The notes under the pieces: generated by a model
The model's database searches: none
The model's input: the letters and a program-made list of their open reading frames with translations, nothing else
Told to the model about the DNA's origin: nothing
In this document: positions 49,302 through 59,337 of the stretch, piece by piece
Numbering within the stretch: the first letter of the stretch is position 1
How the letters are laid out: every line of letters starts with the position of its first letter
Assembly (NCBI GenBank): GCA_025363475.1
Contig: JANYDS010000012.1
Location: 35,753 to 99,752 of the forward strand
Length of the DNA stretch: 64,000 nucleotides
Direction: 5' to 3'
DNA from: Terriglobia bacterium
GTDB lineage: Bacteria; Acidobacteriota; Terriglobia; Bryobacterales; Bryobacteraceae
Made by a program: the position numbers and the translations under genes

Positions 49302-49994
49302 ATGCGACTTTCCCGACTGACGTTTTTTGCCCTCTTCGTTCTGATGCTCACCTGGCCGGGCCTGGCTGGTGCGCATAACGTATCCGGCAGGGATGCCAGT
49401 TTTGTGCAGTCGCACGAGGGCGCGGCGATTATTCCGTTCATCTACCTCGGAGCCAAACACATGGTGACGGGCTATGACCATCTGGCCTTCCTGCTGGGCG
49501 TAGTATTTTGTCTCTACCGAATGAAGGATGTTGTTTTGTATGTCAGCCTGTTCACGTTAGGGCACAGCCTCACGCTGCTGGGTGGGGTCCTGGGCGGAAT
49601 TCATGCAAACCCATATGTCATCGACGCCATCATCGGACTCTCCGTAGTCTACAAAGCCTTCGACAACATGGATGGCTTCAAACGTCTTTTCGGATTTGAG
49701 CCGAATACCAAAATTGCGGTTCTGGTTTTTGGCTTGTTCCACGGCTTTGGTCTGGCAACCAAACTTCAGGAACTGGATCTGGGCAGCAACGGGCTGGTGA
49801 CAAACATTCTCAGTTTTAACGTGGGCGTGGAGTTGGGACAAGCGCTGGCGCTGGCCGCGATATTGATCGTTTTGAGTTTCTGGCGAACCCGCACAGGCTT
49901 TTCCCGTTACGTGTTCGCCTCCAGTACCGTGCTGATGGCCGTCGGCTTTGTGCTGACGGGATACCAGCTCGCCGGCTATTTTGTGGCAGCGTAA
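49302..49994 (+). CDS. HupE/UreJ family protein
   Basis: LGAKHMVTGYDHLAFLLGVVFCLYRMKDVVLYVSLFTLGHSLTLLGG...VFGLFHGFGLATKLQEL. Confidence 0.9.
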   Translation: MRLSRLTFFALFVLMLTWPGLAGAHNVSGRDASFVQSHEGAAIIPFIYLGAKHMVTGYDHLAFLLGVVFCLYRMKDVVLYVSLFTLGHSLTLLGGVLGGIHANPYVIDAIIGLSVVYKAFDNMDGFKRLFGFEPNTKIAVLVFGLFHGFGLATKLQELDLGSNGLVTNILSFNVGVELGQALALAAILIVLSFWRTRTGFSRYVFASSTVLMAVGFVLTGYQLAGYFVAA

Positions 49995-50004
49995 GAGGAG
50001 AATT

Positions 50005-50598
50005 ATGACGCAGGAACAAAGCTCAATCGTGAAGGCAACGGTGATCGCGCTAGCCGTTGCAGTGGTGATTCTGTTTACGATTGTGCTGCCGGCCGAGTAC
50101 GCAATAGATCCATTGCGAACGGGCTCGGCGCTGGGTCTGACTGACCTTGCGGCGACGGCCGAGACGTCCACGGCAGGGCGGGCAACGCCGGCAAAGTCTG
50201 GCATCAACACGCCGGAACAGGCCCTCTACAAAGTGGACGGGGAAGACATCGGGCTCCATCCGGGTCAGGCGATTGAGATGAAGTACCACATGAAAAAAGG
50301 TGCGGTAATGGTCTACGCGTGGAAGGCGACTGGCAAGGTTCAGTTCGAATTCCATGGCGAGCCGGACCAGAAACCGAAGCCGGGTTATTTTGAGAGCTAC
50401 GTACTCGACAATAAGATCGGCCGGGATCACTCCTTCGGATCATTCACCGCGCCCAGCACAGGGATGCATGGATGGTTCCTGCAAAACAAAGAGAAGGAAG
50501 ATGTGCGCATCCGTCTGATGACTGCCGGATTTTTTGATTCAGCGAAGATGTATGCGGGCGGTCCGCCGGAAGATCTTACTGTCGAGGATGTCCAGTAA
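50005..50598 (+). CDS. Membrane-anchored protein associated with HupE
   Basis: One N-terminal TM plus soluble domain; ATG 50005 with SD-like aggaga. Confidence 0.75.
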   Translation: MTQEQSSIVKATVIALAVAVVILFTIVLPAEYAIDPLRTGSALGLTDLAATAETSTAGRATPAKSGINTPEQALYKVDGEDIGLHPGQAIEMKYHMKKGAVMVYAWKATGKVQFEFHGEPDQKPKPGYFESYVLDNKIGRDHSFGSFTAPSTGMHGWFLQNKEKEDVRIRLMTAGFFDSAKMYAGGPPEDLTVEDVQ

Positions 50599-50603
50599 TT
50601 ACG

Positions 50604-51341
50604 CTACCAGGGGAGCGCCTGGCCCAGGTGGAAGTAACCACCGGTGAGGCCGTCTTCAGGGAGCAGTGCCAGTTGTACGCCGGTCTTGCCACCTTCAGAA
50701 ATTTCCATGGGGGCGGCATCAGTCCCCATATCTGTTTTTACCCAGCCTGGATGCGCTGAATTTACCTTGATTTTTGTGCCTTGCAACTCGTGCGCGAGGT
50801 GAATGGTGAAGGAATTGAGGGCGGCCTTCGACGAGTCGTAACCGAGGGCTTTGAAATCATAAATGGGGCTCTTTGGGTCTGCGTGGAGGGTCTGGGAGCC
50901 GAGGATGCTCGACATGTTTACGATGCGTCCGGCTTCGCTTTTGCGGATGAGCGGGAGCAACGCCTGAGTGAGCGCGACCGGAGCGAAATAGTTGGTTTCG
51001 AAAATCTGACGCATAACTTCAGTCGGCGTAGTGCTGGCTTTGCCGCCACCGAGGCCTTCTGAGGCGATGCCGGCGTTGTTGATCAGGATGTCAAGGCGGC
51101 CGAAATTCTTTTCAAAAAATGCAGCGGCTGCGGTGTGGTCTGCAGGTTTGGTTACGTCGAGCTTCAGGAAATGCGCGTCAAAGCCCTGACCCTTGAGTAG
51201 TGCGGCCGCTGCTTCGCCTTTTTGCGGATCGCGCGCGGCCAGGACTACGGTGGCTCCAGTTTGTGCAAGTTGTTTCGCCATTTCGAAACCGAGGCCTTTA
51301 TTGGCGCCGGTGATGAGGGCTATCTTCTTTTCGTTTGCCAT
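50604..51341 (-). CDS. SDR family NAD(P)-dependent oxidoreductase
   Basis: MANEKKIALITGANKGLGFEMAKQLAQTGATVVLAARD...INNAGIAS. Confidence 0.92.
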   Translation of the reverse strand: MANEKKIALITGANKGLGFEMAKQLAQTGATVVLAARDPQKGEAAAALLKGQGFDAHFLKLDVTKPADHTAAAAFFEKNFGRLDILINNAGIASEGLGGGKASTTPTEVMRQIFETNYFAPVALTQALLPLIRKSEAGRIVNMSSILGSQTLHADPKSPIYDFKALGYDSSKAALNSFTIHLAHELQGTKIKVNSAHPGWVKTDMGTDAAPMEISEGGKTGVQLALLPEDGLTGGYFHLGQALPW

Positions 51342-51387
51342 ATGACGTGATAGATCGCAAACGGGGCCAAAAGATTCAGACGGGCGG

Positions 51388-51696
51388 CTATTTCGGCTTC
51401 GTGCGCCAGGTCGGCATCTGGCTCCCTGCTCCGTGAAAGACATCCAGGATTTCGATGCCTCGGGAGTATTGGCGGTAATAGGTGACCTGCTTATCCGCCG
51501 GGAACTTCCGACAGCGGGTCCGAACTGGCTGGCGGCGACCCCCTGCTCAGGGATGCCTCGAAATTGTGAGAATGGTTTGAAAAAACCCGGCGACTGCATG
51601 TATGGCCAGATCTGCACCGGCTTGAGCCTCCAGGAACCCGGTTATTTCCTGAAGGTCGCTTGTTGCGGTACGTGCCAGCACTAATGGCGCCAACAC
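51388..51696 (-). pseudogene. ParE/RelE-family toxin with an in-frame TGA nonsense codon
   Basis: From GTG 51696: VLAPLVLARTATSDLQEITGFLEAQAGADLAIHAVAGFFQTILTISRHP-TGA(51549-51547)-AGGRRQPVRTRCRKFPADKQVTYYRQYSRGIEILDVFHGAGSQMPTWRTKPK*; frame kept on both sides of the stop. Confidence 0.7.
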
Positions 51697-51721
51697 ATGC
51701 AAAAGATTCAGGAGGCGTGCA

Positions 51722-53104
<1,383 letters not shown>

Positions 53105-53118
53105 TCAGAATAGCGTGT

Positions 53119-53976
53119 CTACCGCTGAAAGGAATGGTAGTGAAATCCATCATCCTGCGTGCCGTTGTCAGCGACACCCATAGTAAGGGCTTGATCCAGC
53201 CGGAAGGTGATGACCGATTCCGCCGGAATCCTCAACTCGCGGCCGCGTGTGGTCATCTGCCCGACAGCGCCGCCCGCAGCACCAATGCCGGCGCCGATGG
53301 CAGCTCCCTTGCCGCCTCCGGCAATCGCGCCGATGATGGCTCCCAGAATCGCGCCGCCGCCCACGAATTCACCCGTGCGCTGGTTGGCCCCCACGCCGTT
53401 CCTTGAATTCGCTGACTGGATGCGTTCCGGAGATGCTTCCAGGGCGTAACGCTGGCCGTTGACCATGACTGACTCCAAGTCGACAACCAGATTCTGATCT
53501 TGCTCCACACGGACGATCAGTTCAACATTTGAACCGCGCGGGATAGCGAGTTCGCCATTGGAGCCGACCACATCCTGAGCGACAGTACCCGTAAAGATGC
53601 GACCATCCACCCGGTTGGCGTTGATGGTTTCGTCAGTCCGGATGGTTAGTGTGCTGCCACCCTCGATACGAGTCATGCGGGCGTACTGCAGACCCGGTTC
53701 GGGGGGCAGCTGAAATTCGGCGCGGCAGCCGTGGTCCACCCAGACACCACGCTCGTCCTGCCCCCAGGTATAGCCCTCAATACATCGAACGTTGCCCAGT
53801 TGCCGGGTGAGGCGAATGTCACCGCGGGACGTATCGGCATCACAGTATGCGATCTCTCCATTGTTGGATGAACAGGAGAAGGTCCCACCCGTGCGTTCCT
53901 GCGCCTGAACCGGCAGCGTAATAAACAAAGTGGTCAGAAGGGCCAGGCCCAGTGTTCGTGCGGCATTTTTTAGCAT
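53119..53976 (-). CDS. DUF3011 protein with glycine-zipper region
   Basis: TFSCSSNNGEIAYCDADTSRGDIRLTRQLGNVRCIEGYTWGQDERGVWVDHGCRAEF; GAIIGAIAGGGKGAAIGAGIGAAGGA. Confidence 0.85.
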   Translation of the reverse strand: MLKNAARTLGLALLTTLFITLPVQAQERTGGTFSCSSNNGEIAYCDADTSRGDIRLTRQLGNVRCIEGYTWGQDERGVWVDHGCRAEFQLPPEPGLQYARMTRIEGGSTLTIRTDETINANRVDGRIFTGTVAQDVVGSNGELAIPRGSNVELIVRVEQDQNLVVDLESVMVNGQRYALEASPERIQSANSRNGVGANQRTGEFVGGGAILGAIIGAIAGGGKGAAIGAGIGAAGGAVGQMTTRGRELRIPAESVITFRLDQALTMGVADNGTQDDGFHYHSFQR

Positions 53977-54111
53977 ATGGCTGTTGTGGGGTAAAGCACG
54001 CCGAATGCCAAAGCTGCGTGATTATTTACTGTTCACAATCGCAGGCCAGCAGTATTATTCGGCATTCCCGTACGTCTGCAGCTGTGCAGGGAAAAGGGGA
54101 ATCATTAGGTT

Positions 54112-54687
54112 ATGTTCCAAAAATTAGCATCGTCCGCGTTTGTCTTCGGTTCGCTCGTGGCGGCACTAACACCGGCTGCCGGGCTTGCTCAAGGGCACCG
54201 TGGAAACGACGGCGGTCAGCGCGACAGCAGCCGTATCGGCGGCCTGTCGCAACGGGGCGGCGATAACTACAACAGAGGCCAGAGCTATTCCGGGGCAAAC
54301 CGAAATGATGCCTCACGTTCCGGCGGGCAGAATTACTCCAGACAGCGTGGTGGAGAAGAACGGCATGAGAATAACCGCGACTACCGCCGTTATGAGGGCT
54401 CGCGCTCTTACCGGCGTCCCGCTTATCGAGGCTACTCCGGAACGAGTTTCTATCTTGGTTTCGGTCAGGGTTATGGATCTGGATATGCTTACAACCCCGG
54501 CTACTCGTACGGGTCCGGCTATTCCTACGCGCCAGATTATTATTATCAGCAGACACCCCGGCAGAGTTGCTCGTCTGGTGCATACGACCGGTATGGCCGG
54601 TGGATTCCATACCCTGACTGCTATGAAGACCAGCAGTATCAGGACTACGACCAATACCAGCAGTACTACGATCCGCGTCGGCGCTAA
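54112..54687 (+). CDS. Secreted Gly/Tyr/Ser/Arg-rich low-complexity protein
   Basis: Signal peptide; RGGDNYNRGQSYSG...GFGQGYGSGYAYNPGYSYGSGYSYAPDYYYQQ...YQDYDQYQQYYDPRRR. Confidence 0.75.
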   Translation: MFQKLASSAFVFGSLVAALTPAAGLAQGHRGNDGGQRDSSRIGGLSQRGGDNYNRGQSYSGANRNDASRSGGQNYSRQRGGEERHENNRDYRRYEGSRSYRRPAYRGYSGTSFYLGFGQGYGSGYAYNPGYSYGSGYSYAPDYYYQQTPRQSCSSGAYDRYGRWIPYPDCYEDQQYQDYDQYQQYYDPRRR

Positions 54688-54692
54688 AACGT

Positions 54693-54718
54693 CGCAGCCG
54701 CTCGAAAGGGCGGCTGCG
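54693..54718. terminator. Hairpin between convergent genes
   Basis: CGCAGCCGC-tcgaaagg-GCGGCTGCG between the two stop codons; no clear T-tract. Confidence 0.5.
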
Positions 54719-56440
54719 CTACGTCTTCACCTCGCCGTGCAGCAGCCCCAGAACTTCCTGGTAGAGCCGGTTCCTCACCTCGAAGCGATTCCCTGCCCGC
54801 GTCACGTAACGGACCACGATGTCGATTCCTGAAGGCCCGGGGCGAACGTCCACAGCGGGTTCGGTCGCGAAATGCCTGCTCACGCGTTTCCATTCCTGCT
54901 CCGCCTGTTGCGCATCCTTCGCCGTTTCTTCCACCACTTGGGCCCGTACCTGCTCAATCGTTTTGTAAGCATCCCGACCGGCCGGAATGCCGACCCGGAT
55001 CTCATCCCACATCCACTGCCCTGTAGTTGAGAAGTTAAAATACTGGCCCCTGATCGCGAAACTGTTAGTGAACGCCGTGCGGCGACCCGTAGGCCGGCCT
55101 TTATCTGAAGAATTTCCTGTTTCCAGCATGGATGTCCGGAAGATGCCGATACTTACGATCTCTCCTGCTATGCCGTTAATTTCAACCCAGTCGCCGATGC
55201 GGATACCATTCTTGCCCATGAGAACAAACCAGCCGAAGAAAGCGATGATGAAATCCTGCAGGGCAACAGTAAGGCCTGCTGTCGCCAAACCCAGGATAGT
55301 GGGCAACTGGTTCGGCACGCCGAACACCACCAGCAGAATCAACAGCGCACCAGTGAACTCGATCGCCAGCTTCACCATGGTGCCCAGCGTCTGCATTCGG
55401 CGCTGGTCGAGCGCAGGCCTGCGCGCCAGACGCACAGCGAGCTCATCAAGGACCAGAACACAGATGACAATAAACGCGATCAGAGCAAACGACTGGAGGA
55501 TCAGATGCCATGTCATCCGGTGCTGCAGCAACACCTGCGCAGCCCACGCGTCATAGGTTGTTGCCAGTTGACTTTGTGTTTCAATCCGGTCGTCAAAGAT
55601 ACCAAGTAACTGACTCCGGGCGGTCTGGCTGCTCAGTGTGGCCAGACGCGAAGCCTTGTCGCGCTTGTCTGCTGCTACGGCTTGAACACGCTCCAGCTGG
55701 TTATGCTGCATCGTCAAAGCTGCGGCATTATCGCGCGATCTCTTAGCCGCCTCGCCGAGCAGACGGTATCTGGTCCGCTGCTCAAACCACGCGCCGATAT
55801 GGGCGCTGACCGTGGCCCGCCCGGCGGCAACAACAGCCGACGGACCGGGATTGGTAACCTGCGCGTCATACTTTTTCAGCGAGGCTTCGTGGGCTGCTAA
55901 TTCCTCCTGAATGCGACCCCGCTGGTCACCTCCAGCACGCGTCAAATCCTGTTGCGCTTCCGTGAACTGATCGGTGTCAAGGCCCAGTTGCGCTTTCGCA
56001 AGGTCCAGATCGTCTTTGGGATCGTGTGCGGTCAACTGGCGGACCCGCACCTGATCGCCGGCAACGATTTCCTGCAGGCGCGCCACCCTTTGCGTCAGCG
56101 CCGTTGCTTCTTTTGAAAGCGGCTGGGTCTGGATGGTGGCCTGGCGAAGCGCAACCGCAAATGCCTGGTCCACTTCGTGATCGGCAAGATGCTCGGCCGT
56201 GCGAGCGTATTCGGATTCTTCCAGGGAGACGGCCAGAGCAGCCAGCGCCTCCGCGGTTCGCCACGGTTCAAGATTGACAATAGTCGGGGGGCCAGCGCCT
56301 GGATTCACCCGGTCCTGATGCCCGCGAAGGAAAGGCAAATGCTCCATCGCATCCCGCGTGTTCCACGAGAGAGCAATTAACACTGCCATCAGGCCCAGCA
56401 GGCCCGCTATGAAAACCCACCTAAATCTGCTCGCCATCAC
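54719..56440 (-). CDS. Mechanosensitive ion channel (MscS) family protein
   Basis: Long coiled-coil periplasmic N-terminus; MscS core LGLATAGLTVALQDFIIAFFGWFVLMGKNGIRIGDWVEINGIAGEIVSIGIFRTSMLE. Confidence 0.93.
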   Translation of the reverse strand: MMASRFRWVFIAGLLGLMAVLIALSWNTRDAMEHLPFLRGHQDRVNPGAGPPTIVNLEPWRTAEALAALAVSLEESEYARTAEHLADHEVDQAFAVALRQATIQTQPLSKEATALTQRVARLQEIVAGDQVRVRQLTAHDPKDDLDLAKAQLGLDTDQFTEAQQDLTRAGGDQRGRIQEELAAHEASLKKYDAQVTNPGPSAVVAAGRATVSAHIGAWFEQRTRYRLLGEAAKRSRDNAAALTMQHNQLERVQAVAADKRDKASRLATLSSQTARSQLLGIFDDRIETQSQLATTYDAWAAQVLLQHRMTWHLILQSFALIAFIVICVLVLDELAVRLARRPALDQRRMQTLGTMVKLAIEFTGALLILLVVFGVPNQLPTILGLATAGLTVALQDFIIAFFGWFVLMGKNGIRIGDWVEINGIAGEIVSIGIFRTSMLETGNSSDKGRPTGRRTAFTNSFAIRGQYFNFSTTGQWMWDEIRVGIPAGRDAYKTIEQVRAQVVEETAKDAQQAEQEWKRVSRHFATEPAVDVRPGPSGIDIVVRYVTRAGNRFEVRNRLYQEVLGLLHGEVKT

Positions 56441-56485
56441 TCAATTGCCATAACTTGATTATCGGCGAGCGCGTTTGAAAAGGCG

Positions 56486-56647
56486 CTAAGGAACGTTTTC
56501 AGCTTTACGTTTGCCTGAGCCCTGACATTGGGGACAGTCACCTGTACCTGCGCAGTTGAAGCACTGGCCTCCGTTACCGGTTCCCTTGCAGGTAGTGCAT
56601 TGACCTGTTGCGCCGCATACGTTGCATTTGACTCTTTCTTCATCCAT
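56486..56647 (-). CDS. 53-aa zinc-knuckle microprotein, four CXXCXGXG (DnaJ-type) motifs
   Basis: Minus strand ATG 56647: MDEERVKCNVCGATGQCTTCKGTGNGGQCFNCAGTGDCPQCQGSGKRKAENVP*; not in ORF track (below its length cut-off). Confidence 0.85.
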   Translation of the reverse strand: MDEERVKCNVCGATGQCTTCKGTGNGGQCFNCAGTGDCPQCQGSGKRKAENVP

Positions 56648-56696
56648 GCCCGAAGGCAGAGCACGTATTGGCCCATTGGTTGCACGGCTGAACAGG

Positions 56697-58442
56697 GTGA
56701 AGAGACTTTTAACTGCGACGCTCCTGTTAACGTGCGCGGCGCAGGCTCAACTGGTTAGCAATCCCAGTGCGGTTCCGCGAACCGGGCGAACGCCCGTCGT
56801 GTTTTTGAACGGGTTTGAAACCAACTGCCCAGGGGCTTCGTTCGCCCACGCTTTCGGCACAGCCGATCAGGTGTTGCAGGCCAACGGCATCGCCAGTGTG
56901 TTTTTCAATAACTGCGCCATACCAGGCGCACCATCCATCGAGAAGCTCGGCGCGGCATTCGGAACATTTCTCGCCAGCCTGACGTATGAAGACGGCCAGT
57001 CAATCGCCATCGTTGACGCTGTAAGCTACAGCATGGGCGGGCTGATTCTGCGCAGTTACCTGAGTGGCAAGCAGGAAGCGCAATCAACCTTTGCGCCCCC
57101 ATTCCCGACGCGGATCAGGAAAGCTGTCTTCATCGCCACACCCAATTTCGGAACCCCCGTGGCAGGCTTGGCGTTCGGCAGTGGCGTCCAAGCCGATGAA
57201 CTCTCCAGCGGTAGTAATTTTCTTATGGACCTGAACACGTGGAACCAGAACCACGATGATTTGAGGGGTATCGACGCCATCGCAATAGCGGGAACAGGTG
57301 GCACGGGCCTGGCATCACGGCCGGGCTTCGACGACGGACTGGTTCCACTTAGCAGCGGTTCGCTTCGCTTCTACCTGCCAGGCAGGACGCGTGTACTGCC
57401 CCTGTGTCATGTCGCCAGCCCCGGCTTATTAACGCTCACCGGTTTCTGTGCGCCGAATTCGAAAGGCATTGCCCGGGTTACAACTGCAGGCGATGACAAC
57501 GCGCGCATCATCGTCTCGTTCCTGACCGGAAGCGCCGAATGGCAACTAATCGGTACCAGCGCAGAACAAGCTCCCCTGTTACAAACCGGCAGCGGTATCC
57601 TCGTGCGGGCGCGCAACGCGACCGATGTCAGGATTGACCCCTCGTCAGTCGTCGCCACACCCGCCAGCGGACCGGCTAAAACCCTGAACATGTCGAACAG
57701 CGAGATCGCCTACACCGATTTGATTACGGCGGGCGCAGGCACCATAACCGTGAGTGCAGGGGCGCAGGGCTTCACCCAGTCGTATGACTTCCAGGCTGGC
57801 GGTGCGCAGGCTTTAGTGATTAAGCCCGGTCCCGCAGTGAAAGCGGTAGTGCCTGCTGCCGCTGTGGTCTTTCCGCTGGTTGTTGCACCCCGCATGATTG
57901 TTTCTCTTTACGGAAGCGGAATGGAGCAGGCCTCAGTGACAGTGAACGGGACCGCGGCCCCGGTGCTCTATGGTTCCGGGTTGCAGATCAACACTGTATT
58001 GCCCGCCGATACCGGGATTGGACTGGCCCGGCTGAACGTGCGGAATGCCGGGGGTTCACAGAGCATCAACGTGTTAACCGAGCCTGCGTTTCCTGCTGTG
58101 TTTTCCCTAAACCCGAACGGCGATGCGGCCGCACTCAATGCACTCACAAGCGTGATCGTTTCGCGGTCTAATCCTCTGCGCGCGGGCGATTATGTGGAGC
58201 TGTTCCTGACAGGTTTAGGCACCACACTCAGCCGTGACGCGTTCGATTGGGCGCTGCTTCAGCCGGTGGTAACTGTGGGCGGAATTGAGTGCCCGGTAAC
58301 CTTCGCCGGTGCCGCCCCCGGCTTCAACGGTCTCGATCAAATCAACTGCCGCATCCCGGCAGGCTTGGGGCTGCAGGATGCGGCGGTTATCGTTCGCAGC
58401 GGCGAGAGATCAAGCCCTGCAACAAAACTTGCCGTCCAGTAA
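56697..58442 (+). CDS. Secreted lipase-like alpha/beta hydrolase with TIGR03437-like C-terminal domain
   Basis: GTG start gives signal peptide VKRLLTATLLLTCAAQAQ; VSYSMGGLILRSYLSG nucleophile elbow; C-terminal VVAPRMIVSLYGSGM...VNGTAAPVLYGSGLQINTVLPAD...YVELFLTGLGTT...GAAPGFNGLDQINCRIPAG. Confidence 0.85.
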   Translation: MKRLLTATLLLTCAAQAQLVSNPSAVPRTGRTPVVFLNGFETNCPGASFAHAFGTADQVLQANGIASVFFNNCAIPGAPSIEKLGAAFGTFLASLTYEDGQSIAIVDAVSYSMGGLILRSYLSGKQEAQSTFAPPFPTRIRKAVFIATPNFGTPVAGLAFGSGVQADELSSGSNFLMDLNTWNQNHDDLRGIDAIAIAGTGGTGLASRPGFDDGLVPLSSGSLRFYLPGRTRVLPLCHVASPGLLTLTGFCAPNSKGIARVTTAGDDNARIIVSFLTGSAEWQLIGTSAEQAPLLQTGSGILVRARNATDVRIDPSSVVATPASGPAKTLNMSNSEIAYTDLITAGAGTITVSAGAQGFTQSYDFQAGGAQALVIKPGPAVKAVVPAAAVVFPLVVAPRMIVSLYGSGMEQASVTVNGTAAPVLYGSGLQINTVLPADTGIGLARLNVRNAGGSQSINVLTEPAFPAVFSLNPNGDAAALNALTSVIVSRSNPLRAGDYVELFLTGLGTTLSRDAFDWALLQPVVTVGGIECPVTFAGAAPGFNGLDQINCRIPAGLGLQDAAVIVRSGERSSPATKLAVQ

Positions 58443-58447
58443 ATTCT

Positions 58448-59305
58448 TCATTGACTGATAAATTCGAGCAGTTCCTGATTCAGGCGGTCAGCGTCAGTGA
58501 CACCCAGTCCGTGAGGCGCGCCTTCGTATTCGCTGAGTGTGGCATTCGGCAAAATTTTCACGGCACGCCGGGCGGACACGTCGATGGGCACCGTGGCATC
58601 TTTGGTGCCATGAATAATTCGAACGGGAATCATGATCCGTTTCATCTCTTCGCGAAAGTCCGTAGTGGACCAGGCTTTGGCTGCTTCCAGTGTGGAACGG
58701 AGCGAGCCGGTCATGGCCATCTCCTGAGTCCAGTCTAAAACGGCCTGAGAGACAGTGTGATCAAGCACTGTGCGGCCATAGAAGGTCTTGCCGAAGTCTT
58801 CCATGAAAGCGGGCCGGTCTGCAATGATGCCGCGGGCAATGTTTTGGAATACTTCGGCGTCAATACCTTCAGGATTGTCCGCCGTCTTCAACAGAAAAGG
58901 CGTGATAGCCGAAATCAGCACGGCTTTGTTCACTCGGCTGGCGCCGTAATGGCTCAGGTAGCGAACCACCTCGCCGCCACCCATGGAAAAGCCCGCTAAA
59001 GTGGCACCGTGCAGGTCAAGACCTGTCATTAGAGAGTTAAGATCCGCCGCGAAGGTGTCGTAGTCATACCCCTTCCACGGCTGGCCGGACCGGCCGAAGC
59101 CGCGACGATCATAGTTGATCACCCGGAGTCCGTGTTCGGCCAGAAAACAGGATTGTTTCTCCCAGCTGTCGCCTGTAAGCGGCCAGCCATGAATGAGGAT
59201 CACGGGAATTCCGGTGCCCCAGTCGCGGTAGTAAATTTGCGTTCCGTCGGTTGCTGTAACAAATGGCATCGTGCCTTCCATCCGGCACGTCTTGGGCCAT
59301 CTCAC
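58448..59305 (-). CDS. Alpha/beta hydrolase, non-heme chloroperoxidase-like (start probably MPFVTATDG)
   Basis: IPVILIHGWPLTGDSWEKQ...LAGFSMGGGEVVRYLSHYG...DRRGFGRSGQPWKGYDYDTFAADL. Confidence 0.93.
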   Translation of the reverse strand: MRWPKTCRMEGTMPFVTATDGTQIYYRDWGTGIPVILIHGWPLTGDSWEKQSCFLAEHGLRVINYDRRGFGRSGQPWKGYDYDTFAADLNSLMTGLDLHGATLAGFSMGGGEVVRYLSHYGASRVNKAVLISAITPFLLKTADNPEGIDAEVFQNIARGIIADRPAFMEDFGKTFYGRTVLDHTVSQAVLDWTQEMAMTGSLRSTLEAAKAWSTTDFREEMKRIMIPVRIIHGTKDATVPIDVSARRAVKILPNATLSEYEGAPHGLGVTDADRLNQELLEFISQ

Positions 59306-59337
59306 CTGTCAGTAAAATGCTCTAAGATTGGTCACAT

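Noticed and set aside
2339-51549. UGA recoding (selenocysteine or read-through) for the two in-frame TGA codons in gene B and ParE
   Set aside because: TGA terminates many intact genes here, no SECIS-like element noticed, and the affected families are not known selenoproteins.
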